This document shows positions 35,596-42,616 of a stretch of 64,000 nt of DNA, piece after piece. The DNA lies in contig NZ_KB913029.1 in the NCBI RefSeq assembly GCF_000384115.1, forward strand, positions 1,336,907 through 1,400,906, read 5' to 3'. A model generated the notes under the pieces. That model was not told the DNA's origin and ran no database searches. It was given only the letters and a program-made list of their open reading frames with translations. The position numbers and the translations under genes are program-made. The DNA comes from Sporichthya polymorpha DSM 43042 (GTDB taxonomy: Bacteria > Actinomycetota > Actinomycetes > Sporichthyales > Sporichthyaceae). Within the stretch, counting starts at the first letter, position 1; each line of letters begins with the position of its first letter.

Positions 35596-35885
35596 ACCGC
35601 CTCAGCGGCGGAGAGGTCGCGCAGCGCGAAGCCGATCGCGATTGCGGCCCGGTCCCCGACGAGCGGCAGGACGTCGCGCAGGGACGCGACCATGTCAGCG
35701 AGCTCGGTCCGCGGATCCAGTGGGTGCCTGGGCTCGACCGGTTCCGGCAGAGCGGTCGAGTCGAGCAGGTGATCGGCGGCGGAACTGAGTAGCGCCACGA
35801 CCCGGCTCGGCAGTTCGGCGCCGTTGCGTTCGAGCAGGTCGGTCAGGCGGGCGTGGGCCTGGTGGACGGCGTCGGTGGGTTGCAC
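35580..35885 (-). CDS. Small helical protein between relaxase and 475-aa gene
   Basis: A 101-residue soluble helical protein (DAVHQAHARLTDLLERNG, SRVVALLSSAADHLLDST, RTELADMVASLRDVLPLV) with a GTG start, overlapping the next gene by 16 bp. It shares no recognised domain. A copy of the GGTGCCGGGGGTTATCCA motif lies about 80-95 bp upstream, so the element regulator may control it and its partner. Confidence 0.65.
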   Translation of the reverse strand: MQPTDAVHQAHARLTDLLERNGAELPSRVVALLSSAADHLLDSTALPEPVEPRHPLDPRTELADMVASLRDVLPLVGDRAAIAIGFALRDLSAAEAVWGRS

Positions 35886-35961
35886 GGGCGCTCCCGGTGT
35901 CGACGAGTGGGATCTCGTCGATCGTCGGCGGGGCGATCGGCACCCCGACAGGTGCCGCCGG

Positions 35962-35979
35962 GGTGCCGGGGGTTATCCA
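35962..35979. promoter_or_regulatory. Second copy of the element operator half-site
   Basis: GGTGCCGGGGGTTATCCA matches, apart from one G, the minus-strand sequence of 24567-24585 at the large palindrome. It lies between the relaxase stop (36001) and the start of the 101-residue gene (35885). A common regulator is likely. Confidence 0.5.
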
Positions 35980-36000
35980 GCCGTGCCGGATCCGGCGGGC

Positions 36001-39000
36001 TCAGCGGCCGATCGTGCGGTCATGCCCGCGGTCGGGTGCGGCACGTCGCTCACGGCGCGGCGAAGCACGGCGGGCGGCGGCCTCGACGTCTCGTCGACGG
36101 CGGGGAATCGACGCTGCCCCGGGGGCACCGTCGCGTGGCGAGCCGTCGTTCCGCCCGCTCGGCGGATCGGTTGGAGCCTGCCGCGGGGCGGCGGCCACGA
36201 CCTCGTCCAGCACGGTGCGGCGGTCGAGATCCAACCGGTCCGCCAGTGCTGCGATACGCACGCCCACTTCCTCGGTCGGGAGTTCGGCAACCAGCGGTGC
36301 GACGTCACGCAGGGCGGCGACCCGGCCCTCGACCCAGCGCAGCTGGTCGCCGCGGGCGGCAAGGCGGTGCTCGATCACGTCGTCGATCAGCGGTCGCGAG
36401 GCGTCGAGTCTGCGCAGCAGCGCGTCCGGTCCCGCCGCGGCGAGGTAACTGGCCGGGTCGGCCCCGTCGGGCAGCCGCAGGGCACGCGGGAGCGGGGACA
36501 ACTCGCGGGCCCTCGGGTAGGCCCGGGCTGCGGCGGATTGGCCGGCGGGGTCGGCGTCGAAGGCCACGATGATGTCGCGCACGACTCCGACCAGCTGAGC
36601 CAACGCGTGAAGGTGACGGTCTGTCACAGCAGTGCCCAGCGGGGCGAGGCCGACGTACCTACCGGCACCGGCGCGAGTGATTGCGGCGGCGTCGAGCGCA
36701 CCTTCAGCGAGGACGGGTATCGCTCCCCCGCGGAGCGCGTCGGCCTGCTCGCCGAGGCCGTAGAGCAGGTGGCCCTTGGAGTAGAGGTCGGTCTGCGGGG
36801 TGTTCAGCCACTTCGGTGCCAGCGTTGCGGACGGGTGCGCGCGGCCCAGGAAGGCGACCGGGTCGATCTCGTCGCGGATCGGCAGGATCAGTCGGCCGCG
36901 CAGCCGGTCGATCAGCGTGCCGTCGCGGCTGGGGGTGAGCAGGCCGGCGGCGATGAGCTCCTCATCGCCGAAGCCACGGGAGCGAAGGTGGTCTCGCAAG
37001 GCGGTGGGCTCAGGTGGGGCGTAGCCCGCGCCGGGCAGGTCGGCCAGCGTGAGGCCGCGGCCGGCCAGGTACGCCGGGACCCACACCGGGTGCGGCTGGG
37101 CGGCGTAGAACTCGGCCGCCGCCGCGACCGCGGCGCGTAGCCGCTCCGCCGCAATCCCGGCGGGCTGGTCGACGGCCGGGGCGGGCCGAGGGGTCGAAAT
37201 CAAATCTCGCGGGGAGGTGGCGCGGACCAGTTCCAGAGAGACCATCGGCTCCGGGGTGGTCGTGATGGCGGCGGCGAGACCTTCGACCGCGCGCTTCCGC
37301 ACCGCGGCCGGGTCAGACTGAGGCGCCGGGCCGAGGCGGAGCTGGGCGATCTCGTCCTCGACCTGGTCCAGGCCGATGAACAGGTGCAATTCGTTCCGGT
37401 GCCGGGTGAGCGCTGGGTAGGCGGCGTTGGCGTCCATCCCGGCCGGGTACACCAGCGCGACGTCGGCGGTCTGGCCTTGGGCGGCGTGGTCGGTAATGGC
37501 GTAGCCGTGCGAGAGCGCGCCGCGGGCAATCTCGGCGGCGGTGACCACCGTGTTCCGGACCGGCTCGTCGCCGAGGGTCCAAGTGACGGTGATCGACCCG
37601 TTGCGGTGCAGCGCGCTGATCAGGCCGCGGTGGCCGTTGAGCAGGGCCTTGTCCGGGTCGGTGCGCGACCACAGATTCGTCCGGACCCGGACAGTGTCCC
37701 CGACCGCCAGGGCAAGGGTGTCCCCGCCGGCGAGGTGGTAGGTCCGCTCGGCGGTGCTGACCTCGCCGGCCTGCTGGAGCAGGGCGCGGGCGCCGTGGTT
37801 GAGGGCGGTGACGTCGGCGTTGGTGTACGCGATCATCAGCACCTGCCGCAGCCGCTGCTGCGGGTCGGGGTAGCCGGCGCGGTGGTCAAGGAAGGCAGTG
37901 ACCATCGCGACGAGGGCGTCCTCGCGGGTGGCGGTGGCGTGAACGTGTCCGCGGGCGGCCCAGTCGCGCAGGGCGTCGGCGTAGCGGCCGTCGCGGGCGA
38001 GCGCGACGGCGGCGCGGTCGGCGGGGTCGCGCTGACGACGGTTGGTCGTGAGGGTGAGTCCGTCGATGATGTGGTGGACGTGGGCGAAGGACCCGCCGGG
38101 GCCAGCGGCGCGTAGCTGCTTCGGGTCACCGATCGCGACGATCTTCGTGCCCTGCTGTCCCGCCGCGGCGACAAGCGCGGCCATGGCGCGCTCGTCGACC
38201 ATCGCGGCCTCGTCAACGATCAGCACGTCGCCGAGGACATGGGCGCCGTGCAGCAAAGCGGCAATGGTCGTGGTGGGGATGCCGGCTTCGGCGCGCAGGT
38301 GCTGGGCGGCCACGGCAGCGGTGGCCGTGCCGGTGACGGTGTACCCGGCGGCGTGCCAGGCTTCGCGAGCGGCGGCGATGATCGCGGTCTTGCCGCTGCC
38401 GGCGACGCCGATCAGGGCGTCGATGCCGTGGCCGCCGCCGACGAGGCGGTGGTAGGCGGCGCGTTGCTCGTCGGACAGGGTCCGGCCGGTGCGGGCTTCG
38501 TAGGCGCCCAGGGCCGCGGTGGCGACCGGGCCCGGGACGGCCGCGGCGCCGACGCCGATGCGGTCGCGGGCGGAGGACAGGACCGTCTGCTCGGCGGTGA
38601 CGAGGTCGGCGGTGGTGTAGCGGGCGACGTCGGACATGTGTTGCGGGCCGGCGGGCGGCAGGGCGATCGCCTGCGGGGATCGGTCCAGGATGGCGTCGAC
38701 GATGCGGTCGGCGGTGGGGAGGTCAGGGACGCCGTCGGGGAGGAGCTCGAGGATGCGGGCGAAGGCGGCGGCGCGGTCGAAGATCTTGCGGTTGGCGGTC
38801 AGCCCGGTCGCGGGGTCGAAGACGCGGGCGGCGATCGCGTTGAGGTCGAGCGGGTGCGGGGGTCGTCCGCGGAGGCGTCGGACGATCGCGACGATCCGGG
38901 CCGGGTCGTCGCCGTAGGCGCGGGCTTCGGCGTGCCAGCGGGCGCGGAGGTCGGCGTCAGAGACTGCGGCGTCGGGGTCCTTGACGTCGCGGGTGGCGTC

Positions 39001-40221
39001 GCGGGCGGTGCGCCGAACGCCCAGGCTGGCGCCGTCCCAGGTCAGGCCGAGCCGGTGCAGGAACGAGCGGATCTGGTCGTCTCGCTTGGAGAACAGGCGG
39101 ATCGTCGCGGGCGGGATCCCGTCGATCTCCCACTGTCCGGAGTCGAGGTTGCGGCTGCAGGTGATGCCGAACCGGGTGTGCAGCAGGTCGCGGGTGCGGG
39201 CTTCGAAGTAGGCGCCGATGGCGTGGGTGTGGCGCATCAGATCCCGACCGCCGGCGGCGATCGCCGACCACTGTCCGTCCGTGCCGTTCGTCATGTTGGC
39301 GATGCAGAGGTGGACATGGTGGTGCGGGTCGCCGGCCCGGCTGGTCCGGTGGATCAGTGACCAACCCACGAATCCGGAGCCGTCGATTCGCTCGGCGGAA
39401 CGGCCGTCGCCGTGGTGGCCGCGCATCCCGTAGGCGGCGACGGACTCGGCGTAGCGCAGGGTGTCGTGGACGGCGCCGTCGAAGACCTGCCGTTCGAGGT
39501 CCGCGGCCAGGGCGGGCGGGGCGAAGGCGAGCAGGACGGAGAAGGATTTCGGCAAGGTCAGGGCGATGTCGTAGCCGCGGTTGCGGACGTCGATGCGGTC
39601 GTTGCGATGACGCAAGGCGTCGGTGAACGTCTGGCCCCAGATCGCAGGGGGGTCCAGTCCGGCGGCTTCGGCGAGCGGGGCGGCGAGGTCGACGTGGAGC
39701 GCGTACAGCTCGCCGCGGGCCCGGACGCCGCGCTCGAGACGGCGAAGCAACTGGCGGTGGCGGTCAGTGCTGAGCAGCTCGTCGGGGTCGAGGTCGCGGC
39801 GGTTCGCTTCGGCCCGGATTGCCTGGAGCAGCGGGGCGCCGGGAACCTTGGCCGACGGGGCCGCCTCCACCTTCGCCGCGACGAGCCGCTCGCCGGTCCG
39901 CCAGTCGACCCCGTCCATGAGCTGACGGGCCTTGGCGAGGTCTCCGGCCCGGAACGGAGCGCCTTCGATCACGCCATAGTCAGCGCACCCGGCACCGACC
40001 CAGCGGAGGGGTCGCTCACCGTCGGCGCGGTAGTCGATCTGGGGATCAGAGCTTGTGCCCTGGTCGACGGCGGAGGGCGGGGCAGCGTCCGCGCCCGCTG
40101 GCGGATCGGTAGCTGACGGGCCGTCGAAATCGGGTCGCATCTGCGTCCCGCAGCCCGCCCCCGCCACAAGCCGGTACTCGACCTGGGCCACCGACGGACC
40201 GATGCGCGTGACGTACGCCAT
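36001..40221 (-). CDS. traA: MobF relaxase fused to helicase and DnaG-like primase core (TraA)
   Basis: A 1406-residue protein from the ATG at 40219-40221, after GGGGGAG. The domains in order are: N-terminal TrwC-type relaxase with the metal-binding His triad in AGDPHHHVHLCIANM (near 300); RecD-like helicase with Walker A IGVAGSGKTA (near 607) and VLIVDEAAMVDE; then a DnaG-type primase core from about 1040 (HPVWVPAYLAGRGLT, RGRLILPIRD, TOPRIM Glu in VLAEGALDAAAI, Asp pair in IIVAFDADPAGQSAA near 1220). It would nick oriT, unwind the strand and possibly prime the copy. The catalytic Tyr is not assigned with certainty; YRLVAG near residue 16 is one candidate. Confidence 0.9.
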   Translation of the reverse strand: MAYVTRIGPSVAQVEYRLVAGAGCGTQMRPDFDGPSATDPPAGADAAPPSAVDQGTSSDPQIDYRADGERPLRWVGAGCADYGVIEGAPFRAGDLAKARQLMDGVDWRTGERLVAAKVEAAPSAKVPGAPLLQAIRAEANRRDLDPDELLSTDRHRQLLRRLERGVRARGELYALHVDLAAPLAEAAGLDPPAIWGQTFTDALRHRNDRIDVRNRGYDIALTLPKSFSVLLAFAPPALAADLERQVFDGAVHDTLRYAESVAAYGMRGHHGDGRSAERIDGSGFVGWSLIHRTSRAGDPHHHVHLCIANMTNGTDGQWSAIAAGGRDLMRHTHAIGAYFEARTRDLLHTRFGITCSRNLDSGQWEIDGIPPATIRLFSKRDDQIRSFLHRLGLTWDGASLGVRRTARDATRDVKDPDAAVSDADLRARWHAEARAYGDDPARIVAIVRRLRGRPPHPLDLNAIAARVFDPATGLTANRKIFDRAAAFARILELLPDGVPDLPTADRIVDAILDRSPQAIALPPAGPQHMSDVARYTTADLVTAEQTVLSSARDRIGVGAAAVPGPVATAALGAYEARTGRTLSDEQRAAYHRLVGGGHGIDALIGVAGSGKTAIIAAAREAWHAAGYTVTGTATAAVAAQHLRAEAGIPTTTIAALLHGAHVLGDVLIVDEAAMVDERAMAALVAAAGQQGTKIVAIGDPKQLRAAGPGGSFAHVHHIIDGLTLTTNRRQRDPADRAAVALARDGRYADALRDWAARGHVHATATREDALVAMVTAFLDHRAGYPDPQQRLRQVLMIAYTNADVTALNHGARALLQQAGEVSTAERTYHLAGGDTLALAVGDTVRVRTNLWSRTDPDKALLNGHRGLISALHRNGSITVTWTLGDEPVRNTVVTAAEIARGALSHGYAITDHAAQGQTADVALVYPAGMDANAAYPALTRHRNELHLFIGLDQVEDEIAQLRLGPAPQSDPAAVRKRAVEGLAAAITTTPEPMVSLELVRATSPRDLISTPRPAPAVDQPAGIAAERLRAAVAAAAEFYAAQPHPVWVPAYLAGRGLTLADLPGAGYAPPEPTALRDHLRSRGFGDEELIAAGLLTPSRDGTLIDRLRGRLILPIRDEIDPVAFLGRAHPSATLAPKWLNTPQTDLYSKGHLLYGLGEQADALRGGAIPVLAEGALDAAAITRAGAGRYVGLAPLGTAVTDRHLHALAQLVGVVRDIIVAFDADPAGQSAAARAYPRARELSPLPRALRLPDGADPASYLAAAGPDALLRRLDASRPLIDDVIEHRLAARGDQLRWVEGRVAALRDVAPLVAELPTEEVGVRIAALADRLDLDRRTVLDEVVAAAPRQAPTDPPSGRNDGSPRDGAPGAASIPRRRRDVEAAARRASPRRERRAAPDRGHDRTIGR

Positions 40222-40410
40222 CGCTCCCCCAGCCCGTCGAGTTTCCGGGCCAGCGGCCCGGCGTATCGCCATGCGATACCTGAGCCCTCCGACTCGACAA
40301 CTGGGATTCGAACGGGGCGCCGGACAATGGCACCCGTCGACAAAAGGCGCCGAAGAATGATCACGCCGTTGTGGGCGACGTAGCCGTGCGCCGTCTGATA
40401 CTCCTGGGTC
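40222..40410. other. Candidate origin of transfer (oriT)
   Basis: The gap between relaxase and HipA-like genes has two tandem perfect hairpins: CCGGGCC-AGC-GGCCCGG (40245-40261) and GTATCGC-CAT-GCGATAC (40263-40279). Both are enclosed by GTCGAGT (40236-40242) and ACTCGAC (40292-40298). Nested inverted repeats next to a relaxase gene are typical of oriT. The nick site is not identifiable. Promoters of both divergent genes must also be here. Confidence 0.6.
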
Positions 40411-41343
40411 GTGGCATCCGACCCGTTCGTCGTCGTCGATGTCACCGCCTGGCCCGTGAGGCTCGACGAGCCCGCCGGCGGAGAGGAGAAGTGGGGCTGG
40501 TTGGAGGCTCCCGACGGTCAGCTTTGGCTGTTCAAGCCTCGGTCGCAGCGCGACGGACGAACCCAGGGAGAGGACTGGGCGGAGAAGATCGCCGCCGAAC
40601 TCGGGAAGCTTGTCGGCCTGCCCTGCGCCACCGTTGAGCTCGCGATCAGGGGTGGGCGTGTGGGCACGCTGTCGTTGGATCTCAGGCCCGAGCGGTGGTC
40701 GCTGCATTCGGGAGCACAATTGCTGGCGGGCGCGGACCCGGACTACGTCCCGCGCACGAAAGCGAGCGACGGCACAGTCGTCGGACGCGACCGTCGCGGT
40801 CACTCCCTAATGAACATTCAGCGAGCTCTCGCCGGGGTAGCGCCACCACCCGGGGCCGGCGTCCCGCCAGGCTTCGGGGCGTTCGACGTCTTCACGGCCT
40901 ATGTCATGTTCGACGCCTGGATCGCCAACCAGGATCGTCATGAAGAGAATTGGGCGGTGCTCCGGGGCCCGACCGTCCACGAGCCGGACCGGTTGGCTGG
41001 CTCCTTCGACCACGGCTCCTCGCTCAGCTACCGCCTCCCAGATTCCGAGCGTCTCGACCACCTCCATCACAAAACCGTGGGAGCTTGGGCCGCCAAGGGG
41101 AAGGCAGCAAAGTTCGAGCGCCACCCGAGCGGGCGACGATGGGGTTTGGTCGAGCACGCCGCCCACGCGTTTTCCCTGGTCAGACCCGAAGTGCGTGCAT
41201 ACTGGACCCAACGGTTACAGGAAGTGACTCCGCCCAGGACCGACGAGATTCTGCACCGGGTTCCGGACTTGTCAGACCCGACCCGTACGTTTTTGGCTGC
41301 GTTGTTGGCGATCAACCAAAGGAGGCTGCTCGATGCATGTTGA
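40411..41343 (+). CDS. HipA-like kinase without a HipB partner
   Basis: A 310-residue protein resembling the HipA C-terminal kinase domain. FKPRSQRDGR with EDWAEKIAAELGKLVGLP forms the ATP-binding part. The catalytic loop is IANQDRHEENW (173-180) and the metal-binding segment is SFDHGSSL (199-202). HipA toxins are Ser/Thr kinases that inactivate targets such as GltX. The HipA N-terminal subdomain and any HTH antitoxin gene are absent. The start is GTG. The gene overlaps a HIRAN-domain gene by 11 bp, so the pair is one unit next to the attachment end. Confidence 0.82.
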   Translation: MASDPFVVVDVTAWPVRLDEPAGGEEKWGWLEAPDGQLWLFKPRSQRDGRTQGEDWAEKIAAELGKLVGLPCATVELAIRGGRVGTLSLDLRPERWSLHSGAQLLAGADPDYVPRTKASDGTVVGRDRRGHSLMNIQRALAGVAPPPGAGVPPGFGAFDVFTAYVMFDAWIANQDRHEENWAVLRGPTVHEPDRLAGSFDHGSSLSYRLPDSERLDHLHHKTVGAWAAKGKAAKFERHPSGRRWGLVEHAAHAFSLVRPEVRAYWTQRLQEVTPPRTDEILHRVPDLSDPTRTFLAALLAINQRRLLDAC

Positions 41344-42118
41344 CGCATTTCCAGCCGCCTCGACGAGCACGACGACCCAGTGGGACTGTGCCCTGATCGT
41401 CGCCTGGCAGCATCCCGAGACTCGCTCCATCAGCCCGGTCGGACTGCTCGAACGACGCGGCGACGACTACCGGTTCCGCTACCTGCGCGTCGCAGAAGAC
41501 GTCGCGGGATTCCGTCCGTTCCTTAACTTTCCCGAGCTACGGGCGAACTACGTGGCGAAAACTCTGTTCCCGCTTTTCGGTGAGCGCGTCATGAGTCCGC
41601 GCCGCCCCGACTTCGGCCGCTACTTGGCGACCCTGCATCTGGATGCGGACTCCACTCCGATGGAAATTCTCGCGCGGTCCGAGGGCCGGCGCGAGGCAGA
41701 CAACGTTCAACTGCTCCCCATCCCCGATGTCGACGCCGACGGCCGCACCACCTGTCGGTTCCTCGTCCATGGCGTTCGACACGCAATACGGCAGGACCCA
41801 CGAGCCGAGGCGCGCATCAGCTCCCTGCAGGCGGGGAACCGGTTAGTGCTCGTCCCCGAGCCCACCAACCCGAAGAACCCGCATGCCCTGCTCACCTGCA
41901 CCTCGGATGACGCGCAGCACAGCATCGGGTGGGCCCCAGACCTCTTGGTTCCCTACTTGCACGCGGTGCGCAGCGTGGCCGAACCCGAGATCACCGTGGA
42001 ACACGTGAACGGCCCTGAGGTCCCCGCCCATCTACGCGTACTCGCCCGGCTCTCCGGCCGGATGCCGGTCGGTTTTCGCCCATTCTCTGGACCCGAGTGG
42101 TCCACGTTCAGCGACTGA
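41333..42118 (+). CDS. HIRAN-domain protein paired with HipA-like kinase
   Basis: A 261-residue protein. The N-terminal half (about 1-110: ALIVAWQHPETRSISPVGLL, YRFRYLRVAEDVAGFRPFLN) resembles HipA N-terminal-type or related domains that describe protein context. The C-terminal part (about 140-225) reads as a HIRAN domain: CRFLVHGVRHAI, LQAGNRLVLVPEPTNPKNPH and SIGWAPDLLVPYL. HIRAN domains bind damaged or single-stranded DNA ends. It may act as antitoxin, sensor or second half of a split HipA-type system. Confidence 0.75.
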   Translation: MHVDAFPAASTSTTTQWDCALIVAWQHPETRSISPVGLLERRGDDYRFRYLRVAEDVAGFRPFLNFPELRANYVAKTLFPLFGERVMSPRRPDFGRYLATLHLDADSTPMEILARSEGRREADNVQLLPIPDVDADGRTTCRFLVHGVRHAIRQDPRAEARISSLQAGNRLVLVPEPTNPKNPHALLTCTSDDAQHSIGWAPDLLVPYLHAVRSVAEPEITVEHVNGPEVPAHLRVLARLSGRMPVGFRPFSGPEWSTFSD

Positions 42119-42269
42119 GAGTCCGGCTCCGCTCCCCCGCGGATCGGCGGAGCCCAGGCCAGTTCGCTCTGGGTCCCCAGAAGCGAGGCAGCGAAAAGGC
42201 ATCAAAAGCGTCGCCACCCAGTGACTCCTGCCGACACCGGTCGACACGAACATCAAGCTCAGCGACATA

Positions 42270-42299
42270 ATCGGCCATCGGCCGATACCTGTCGACAGG
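42270..42299. repeat. Palindromes beside the attachment site
   Basis: ATCGGCC (42270-42276) runs into the palindrome ATCGGCCGAT (42277-42286), followed by the perfect 12-bp palindrome CCTGTCGACAGG (42288-42299). They lie 10 bp inside the tRNA fragment and could be arm sites for the lost integrase or its excision factor. No gene is seen in 42119-42308. Confidence 0.4.
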
Positions 42300-42308
42300 C
42301 TGTATCCG

Positions 42309-42352
42309 CGTTCGGGACGAAGAGGTCGTGGGTTCAAATCCCGCCACCCCGA
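42309..42352 (+). other. tRNA-Pro(CGG) 3' fragment = element attachment site
   Basis: The sequence starts in the anticodon loop (TTCGGGA at 42311-42317, anticodon CGG). It continues with the 3' anticodon stem CGAAG, variable loop AGGTC, T stem/loop GTGGG-TTCAAAT-CCCGC, acceptor CACCCCG (42345-42351) and discriminator A. The 5' half is missing: upstream bases do not pair with CGAAG or the acceptor. This is the displaced host end (att site) left by integration into tRNA-Pro. The reconstituted tRNA should lie at the other end, outside this window. Confidence 0.82.
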
Positions 42353-42362
42353 CAAAACCGCA

Positions 42363-42403
42363 GGTCAGGGGCCCTTTCCGGGATACGGAGAGGGCCCTTG
42401 ACC
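42363..42403 (+). terminator. Native terminator of the interrupted tRNA-Pro gene
   Basis: Two 17-base arms (42363-42379 and 42387-42403) pair with only two mismatches around a 7-base loop and begin 11 bp after the tRNA end. It marks where host chromosome resumes. The remaining bases to 42616 show nothing recognisable. Confidence 0.75.
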
Positions 42404-42616
42404 TCTTCGCACGGGACGGAGAGGTCACGGCCAGCGTCGGATCAGACCGCCGGCCTCTACATGGACCCGGCCACCGCCGCCTCGACGCCGTCCTGTCCTC
42501 TGCTGGTTCACCGGGTCGAAAAGGCCGTTAGCGCCAGCGAGTACGGACTGGCCAGTACCCCAACGCACGCGCCGCCCGCGCGGGTTCATGCCGGCGCCCA
42601 GATGAGCCGCTACCGC

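Larger units (their letters stand above)
22570..42352. mobile_element. Integrated conjugative element with type IV secretion system, left end degraded
   Basis: The right end is a tRNA-Pro 3' fragment (42309-42352). Inside are a MobF relaxase, VirD4-, VirB4- and VirB6-like proteins, a cell-wall hydrolase, an oriT-like region, a regulator and cargo. No integrase, excisionase or partner att copy is visible. The left limit is set at the creatininase gene only because debris lies beyond it. The element is probably immobilised unless an integrase acts in trans. Confidence 0.7.

Noticed and set aside
40303-40318. GGGATTCGAAC-like segment resembling a tRNA T-arm near the oriT candidate
   Set aside because: The flanking bases cannot form a 5-bp T stem and no acceptor or anticodon arm is present.
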